Origin: Alphaproteobacteria bacterium | Lineage (GTDB): Bacteria > Pseudomonadota > Alphaproteobacteria > CAISOG01 | Reading direction: 5' to 3' | NCBI GenBank assembly: GCA_018883285.1 | Contig: VEQJ01000046.1 | Span: forward strand, 1-7,921 | Length of the DNA: 7,921 nt | Part shown: positions 4,523 to 7,921 of the stretch, one piece after another | Layout: each line of letters starts with the position of its first letter | Position numbering within the stretch: position 1 is the stretch's first letter | Translations under genes and position numbers: made by a program | The notes under the pieces: model-generated | Told to the model about the DNA's origin: nothing | The model's database searches: none | What the model saw: only the letters and a program-made list of their open reading frames with translations

Positions 4523-7168
4523 ATGCGCCGCAGAAATTTAATTGTTATCGCCTTGGCCTTAATCCTGAACCTGGGGTTTTGGAGCTGGCTGAATTGGCCG
4601 CAGCAGGAGGAGGCGTGGAGCGGGGTCATTCGCGGGGTATCCTTTGCGCCCTTTAGCAACGCACACAACCCTATATCCAAAATCGACCCAACGCCTGAGG
4701 ATATTACCCGCGACCTGCAACTGGTCAGTGGTCAGGTCAATTCGGTAAGAACTTATAGCGTGCTGAACGGGCTGGATGTGGTGCCCGATTTGGCCAAACC
4801 CTATGGCCTGGATGTCACCCTGGGTGCCTGGCTGGACAAAAACCAAGAAACCAATGGGCAAGAGGTGGAGAGGATTATCACCCTGGCCAATCAGCAGGAC
4901 AATGTTAAAAATTTGGTGGTCGGGAACGAGGTGTTGTTGCGGGGCGATTTAACCGTGGCCGAGCTGGCCGCCTATTTGGATCGCGTGCGGGAGGCTACCA
5001 AACAGCCGGTCAGCACGGCGGAAACCTGGAAGGGCTGGTTGGATCACCCTGAGCTGGCCAACCATGTCGACTTTATCGCCATTCACATTCTGCCCTATTG
5101 GGAGGGGATTGCGCTGGACAACTCCATCGCCTTCACCAAAGAAGTCTATGGCATGGTGCAAAAGGCTTTTCCCGGCAAGCGCATTGTGATTACTGAGGTG
5201 GGCTGGCCAAGCAGTGGGCGCATCAAAAAGGCGGCCGTAGCCTCACCCGCCAATCAGGCCGCGTTCCTGAGGCAGTTTTTGAACTTTGCCCGCGCCAATG
5301 ATATTGAATATTACATCATGGAAGCCTTTGATCAGCCCTGGAAAAAAGTGCAGGAAGGTGGGGTCGGTGCCTATTGGGGTATCTTTAACGAAGCGCGCGA
5401 AGCCAAATTTGCCATGACGGGATCGTTGGTCAGCTACCCCAGCTGGCCATTGCTGGTGCTGGCGGCATCGATTCTGGCCGCGCCCGCCATTTGGCTATTT
5501 GCGCGGATGCGTCCCGACATTCGGATTAAGGGACATTTTGCCTATGCGCTGTTGTTACAGGTGGCGGTATCCTATCTGGTTTGGGTGGTGTATTTGGGGG
5601 CAACCCAATATCTATCGCCGCTGGGGTCCCTGGTCTTTGTGATAAACCTAGGCGCCCTGGCCTTCTTGGTGACCCTGCTGCTGTGTGACGGCATTGAAAT
5701 GACAGAGGTGTTGTGGTCGGAACCCAATCGCCGCAACTTTAAGCCATTTGCTCAGCCGGATCCCAGCTTTGCGCCCAAGGTATCGATTCACCTGCCCATC
5801 TGTAATGAGCCGCCCGAAATGGTGGCGGAAACCCTGCAGGGGCTAAAACGGTTGGACTATCCCAATCTGGAAGTGCTGGTTATCAGCAACAACTGCAACA
5901 ATCCCGCGGTTTGGCAACCTATTCAGCGGCTTTGCGGCGAACTGGGTGACCGCTTTCGCTTTTTCCACTTGGAAAAGGTTGAGGGCTTTAAGGCTGGCGC
6001 GCTGAACTTTGCTCTACGCAACACCGCCCCCGACGCGGAAATCATTGGGGTTATCGACAGCGATTATGTGGTGGATAGCAACTGGCTGAACGCCCTTATC
6101 CCCTATTTCCGTGACCAGGAAACCGGCTTTGTGCAGGCGCCGCAGGATAACCGCGATGGCGATGCATCGGTGTTCAAAAGCATGTGCCAATGGGAATATG
6201 CGGGCTTTTTTGAAATCGGTATGGTGCAACGGAATGAGCGTGACGCCATCATTCAGCATGGCACCATGACCCTGATTCGCGCCGAAGCGTTGAAAAACCT
6301 GAACGGTTGGGCGGAATGGTGTATCTGTGAGGATTCTGAGCTTGGCTTGCGCCTTATGCAGGCGGGCTATAAATCCGTCTATGTCCCGGTCAGCTTTGGC
6401 CGCGGCCTGAACCCCGACACCTTTATTGCCTATAAAAAACAGCGGTATCGGTGGGCGTTCGGCGCGATGCAGATTCTGCGCGGCCATTCCCAGGATCTGT
6501 TTACCCTGCGTAAGGACGCCAAATTGACGATGGCACAGCGGTACCATTTCTTGGTTGGCTGGTTCCCATGGATTATGGACGCCATGTCGCTGCTGTTCAC
6601 CACCCTTGGGCTGTTGTGGACGGTTGGGATACTGGCCTTGCCACGCTATTTCGAATATCCGCTGACCCTGTTCATCGTGCCGACCGTGGGGGTCTTTCTG
6701 TACAAAATGGTGCAGTTTTTTGCCCTGTACAACAAACGGGTGCGTTGCAGCTTTAGCCAAAAGCTGGGGGCGGCGGTGGCGGGCTTAGCCCTTAGCTACA
6801 GCATTGCCTGCGCGGTGTTGATGGGACTTATCAACAAAAAGGGTACCTTCTTACGAACCCCCAAATGCGAAAACAAACCCGCATTTTTCAAGGGCTTTTT
6901 GATGGCGCGGGAGGAGTTGGGCTTTACCCTGTTGCTATGGCTGGGCGCCTTTTCGGTCAACGCCATGACCGGTAAGGATGACCCAGAGGCACGGATGTGG
7001 GCGCTTATTTTGTTGATTCAGTCCTTGCCCTATTTGGCCTCAGTCATCACCTCGATGATCAACGCATTGGAGGGGGTATCGGTGCCAGGCTGGTTGCGTT
7101 TTGGCTTAAAGCGGGGAGCAGCCAAACAGGCGGCAACCACCCCCGTTTCCACCACCGCCACAATCTAG
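4523..7168 (+). CDS. GH17-GT2 fusion, NdvB-type membrane beta-glucan synthase
   Basis: An 881-residue inner-membrane protein resembling the NdvB group of beta-(1,3)/(1,6)-glucan synthases, with normal length for that group. Residues 5-24 form a membrane anchor. A periplasmic GH17 domain (about 35-300) has NE at 135-136 (acid/base Glu136) and VITEVGWPS at 222-230 (nucleophile Glu225). Three membrane segments (about 308-328, 338-358 and 367-388) put the next domain in the cytoplasm. The GT2 domain (about 418-650) shows FKAGALN (489-495), the metal-binding DSD (512-514), HGTMTLIR (579-586), ED (603-604, catalytic base) and QRYRW (640-644). About five further membrane segments follow (683-845). 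The expected first nucleotide-binding Asp appears as Ser455 (ISNN). The GT2 part would extend glucan from UDP-glucose and GH17 would cut or transfer it. The start has AAAAAGG 8 bases upstream. The product is inferred; cyclic, linear or branched glucan cannot be told from sequence. Confidence 0.9.
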   Translation: MRRRNLIVIALALILNLGFWSWLNWPQQEEAWSGVIRGVSFAPFSNAHNPISKIDPTPEDITRDLQLVSGQVNSVRTYSVLNGLDVVPDLAKPYGLDVTLGAWLDKNQETNGQEVERIITLANQQDNVKNLVVGNEVLLRGDLTVAELAAYLDRVREATKQPVSTAETWKGWLDHPELANHVDFIAIHILPYWEGIALDNSIAFTKEVYGMVQKAFPGKRIVITEVGWPSSGRIKKAAVASPANQAAFLRQFLNFARANDIEYYIMEAFDQPWKKVQEGGVGAYWGIFNEAREAKFAMTGSLVSYPSWPLLVLAASILAAPAIWLFARMRPDIRIKGHFAYALLLQVAVSYLVWVVYLGATQYLSPLGSLVFVINLGALAFLVTLLLCDGIEMTEVLWSEPNRRNFKPFAQPDPSFAPKVSIHLPICNEPPEMVAETLQGLKRLDYPNLEVLVISNNCNNPAVWQPIQRLCGELGDRFRFFHLEKVEGFKAGALNFALRNTAPDAEIIGVIDSDYVVDSNWLNALIPYFRDQETGFVQAPQDNRDGDASVFKSMCQWEYAGFFEIGMVQRNERDAIIQHGTMTLIRAEALKNLNGWAEWCICEDSELGLRLMQAGYKSVYVPVSFGRGLNPDTFIAYKKQRYRWAFGAMQILRGHSQDLFTLRKDAKLTMAQRYHFLVGWFPWIMDAMSLLFTTLGLLWTVGILALPRYFEYPLTLFIVPTVGVFLYKMVQFFALYNKRVRCSFSQKLGAAVAGLALSYSIACAVLMGLINKKGTFLRTPKCENKPAFFKGFLMAREELGFTLLLWLGAFSVNAMTGKDDPEARMWALILLIQSLPYLASVITSMINALEGVSVPGWLRFGLKRGAAKQAATTPVSTTATI

Positions 7169-7215
7169 GGGATACCAGGGCTGTGCGCGGCGCAAGGCAA
7201 TAAAGGCAAACTGTT

Positions 7216-7921
7216 GTGACGCAACCAAACCAACCACCCACCCCATCCCCTGATCCGGGTAACATGGCGGCGTGGCAACAGCTGTTGAATCAGCAGCTGC
7301 CTGAGGATCAGGCGCTGGCGCTGTTGCAATCCCCTGCCAGCCAGGATCCAACCCTGGATCAGCTGTTATCGCTGCATCAGCTGCTCTGGCAACGGATGCA
7401 GGCTTGGCCAGACACGCCCCCTCTGCCCCAACCGCTATTCGACTGCTGCGGCACTGGTGGTGATGGCAGCAACAGCCTGAACATCTCAACCGCGGTGGCG
7501 GTGGTGGCGGCGGCGGCGGGCGCGGCGGTTGCCAAACATGGGGGCGGCGCGGCCAGCTCCAAAAGTGGCTCCCTAAACGTCTTGCAATCCCTGGGGGTGG
7601 TATTGCCTGAAAGCGCGGCACAAGCTGCCCAGCAGCTGGCCAGCCATCGGCTAAGCTTTCTGCCCGCCCCGCTGTTTCACCCAAGCTTGAAACCGTTGGC
7701 CGCCCTTCGGAAACGGGTTGGCCGCCCCACCATTTTTAATTTGCTGGGCCCCCTGTTAAACCCTACCCGCCCAAAGTTTCAACTGTTGGGCGTCTATGAT
7801 GCCACAAAGCTTGAGCTGATGGCGCGGGCGTTGCAACGGCTGGGGGTACAGCGCGCCTGGGTCGTGCATGGCCAGGATGGATTGGATGAGCTGTCCCTTG
7901 GCGCGATTAACAGCGTTATTG
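7216..7921 (+). CDS. trpD: TrpD-family anthranilate phosphoribosyltransferase-like protein, C-terminus cut by window edge
   Basis: Class-III phosphoribosyltransferase related to TrpD, which joins anthranilate to PRPP in tryptophan synthesis. The 235 visible residues show GTGGDG (79-84), LNISTA (88-93), SSKSGS (114-119), Arg165, IFNLLGPLLNP (173-183) and DE (224-225). The KHGNR motif, however, reads KHGGG (107-111), so the usual Asn and Arg are both Gly. I favour the GTG at 7216: AAAGG (7202-7206) lies 9 bases upstream and the GTGGDG motif then falls at the usual residue number. An in-frame ATG at 7264 would shorten the N-terminal helical domain by 16 residues and has only a weak ribosome binding site. 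An in-frame stop at 7201 rules out a longer protein. It follows the glucan synthase by 47 bases on the same strand with no clear terminator, so co-transcription is possible but functionally unexplained. A TrpD paralogue with another substrate is a real alternative. Confidence 0.78.
   Translation, partial: MTQPNQPPTPSPDPGNMAAWQQLLNQQLPEDQALALLQSPASQDPTLDQLLSLHQLLWQRMQAWPDTPPLPQPLFDCCGTGGDGSNSLNISTAVAVVAAAAGAAVAKHGGGAASSKSGSLNVLQSLGVVLPESAAQAAQQLASHRLSFLPAPLFHPSLKPLAALRKRVGRPTIFNLLGPLLNPTRPKFQLLGVYDATKLELMARALQRLGVQRAWVVHGQDGLDELSLGAINSVI

Noticed and set aside
6014..6760. Minus-strand open frame of 248 codons
   Set aside because: It is antisense to the GT2 domain and its C-terminal membrane part; no family resemblance, and the plus-strand protein is certain.
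7184..7194. Inverted repeat TGCGC-G-GCGCA between the glucan synthase and TrpD-like genes
   Set aside because: Only about four base pairs can form around a minimal loop and no T-run follows, so I do not call a terminator.
7106..7684. Minus-strand open frame of 192 codons
   Set aside because: It is antisense to the TrpD-like gene, with a Pro-run and Ala-rich product typical of a GC-rich shadow frame.

Overview
The window reads as chromosomal DNA of an alphaproteobacterium. The strongest class marker is a gene for the F1-ATPase inhibitor zeta subunit (DUF1476), a family essentially confined to Alphaproteobacteria. The RNase E agrees: it has the long acidic insertion in its S1 domain and the sequence style of that class. 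I cannot place the organism below class. There are no RNA genes, insertion sequences, CRISPR arrays or phage genes; every gene looks like a housekeeping or envelope gene.

Layout from left to right. Positions 1-2501 (minus) hold RNase E, cut by the left edge so its C-terminus is missing. Positions 2502-2841 are its long upstream leader, with a candidate promoter and two small hairpins and no convincing gene. Positions 2842-3201 (minus) encode a stand-alone histidine phosphotransfer (Hpt) protein. A 174-base divergent region separates it from 3376-3918 (plus), a SixA-type phosphohistidine phosphatase. The ATPase inhibitor zeta gene (3940-4308, minus) converges on sixA with a 21-base gap. A second divergent, AT-rich control region (4309-4522) contains two clean inverted repeats. 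Positions 4523-7168 (plus) encode an 881-residue inner-membrane GH17-GT2 fusion of the NdvB beta-glucan synthase type. After 47 bases, 7216-7921 (plus) begins a TrpD-family phosphoribosyltransferase that is cut by the right edge.

How the genes relate. The Hpt protein and the SixA-type phosphatase, divergently transcribed from one short region, could form a phosphorelay carrier and its off-switch; this is inference from family roles and adjacency. The GH17-GT2 protein would polymerise glucan in the cytoplasmic membrane and remodel it in the periplasm. The others are independent: RNA decay, ATP synthase control and tryptophan biosynthesis.

The main oddity is that three otherwise well-formed enzymes each lose a normally near-invariant active-site residue. 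RNase E has Lys at the position of E. coli Asn305, the GT2 domain has Ser where the first nucleotide-binding Asp is expected, and the TrpD-like protein has Gly-Gly for the Asn-Arg of its KHGNR motif. I found no certain new multi-gene system; these substitutions and the Hpt/SixA pair are the best leads.
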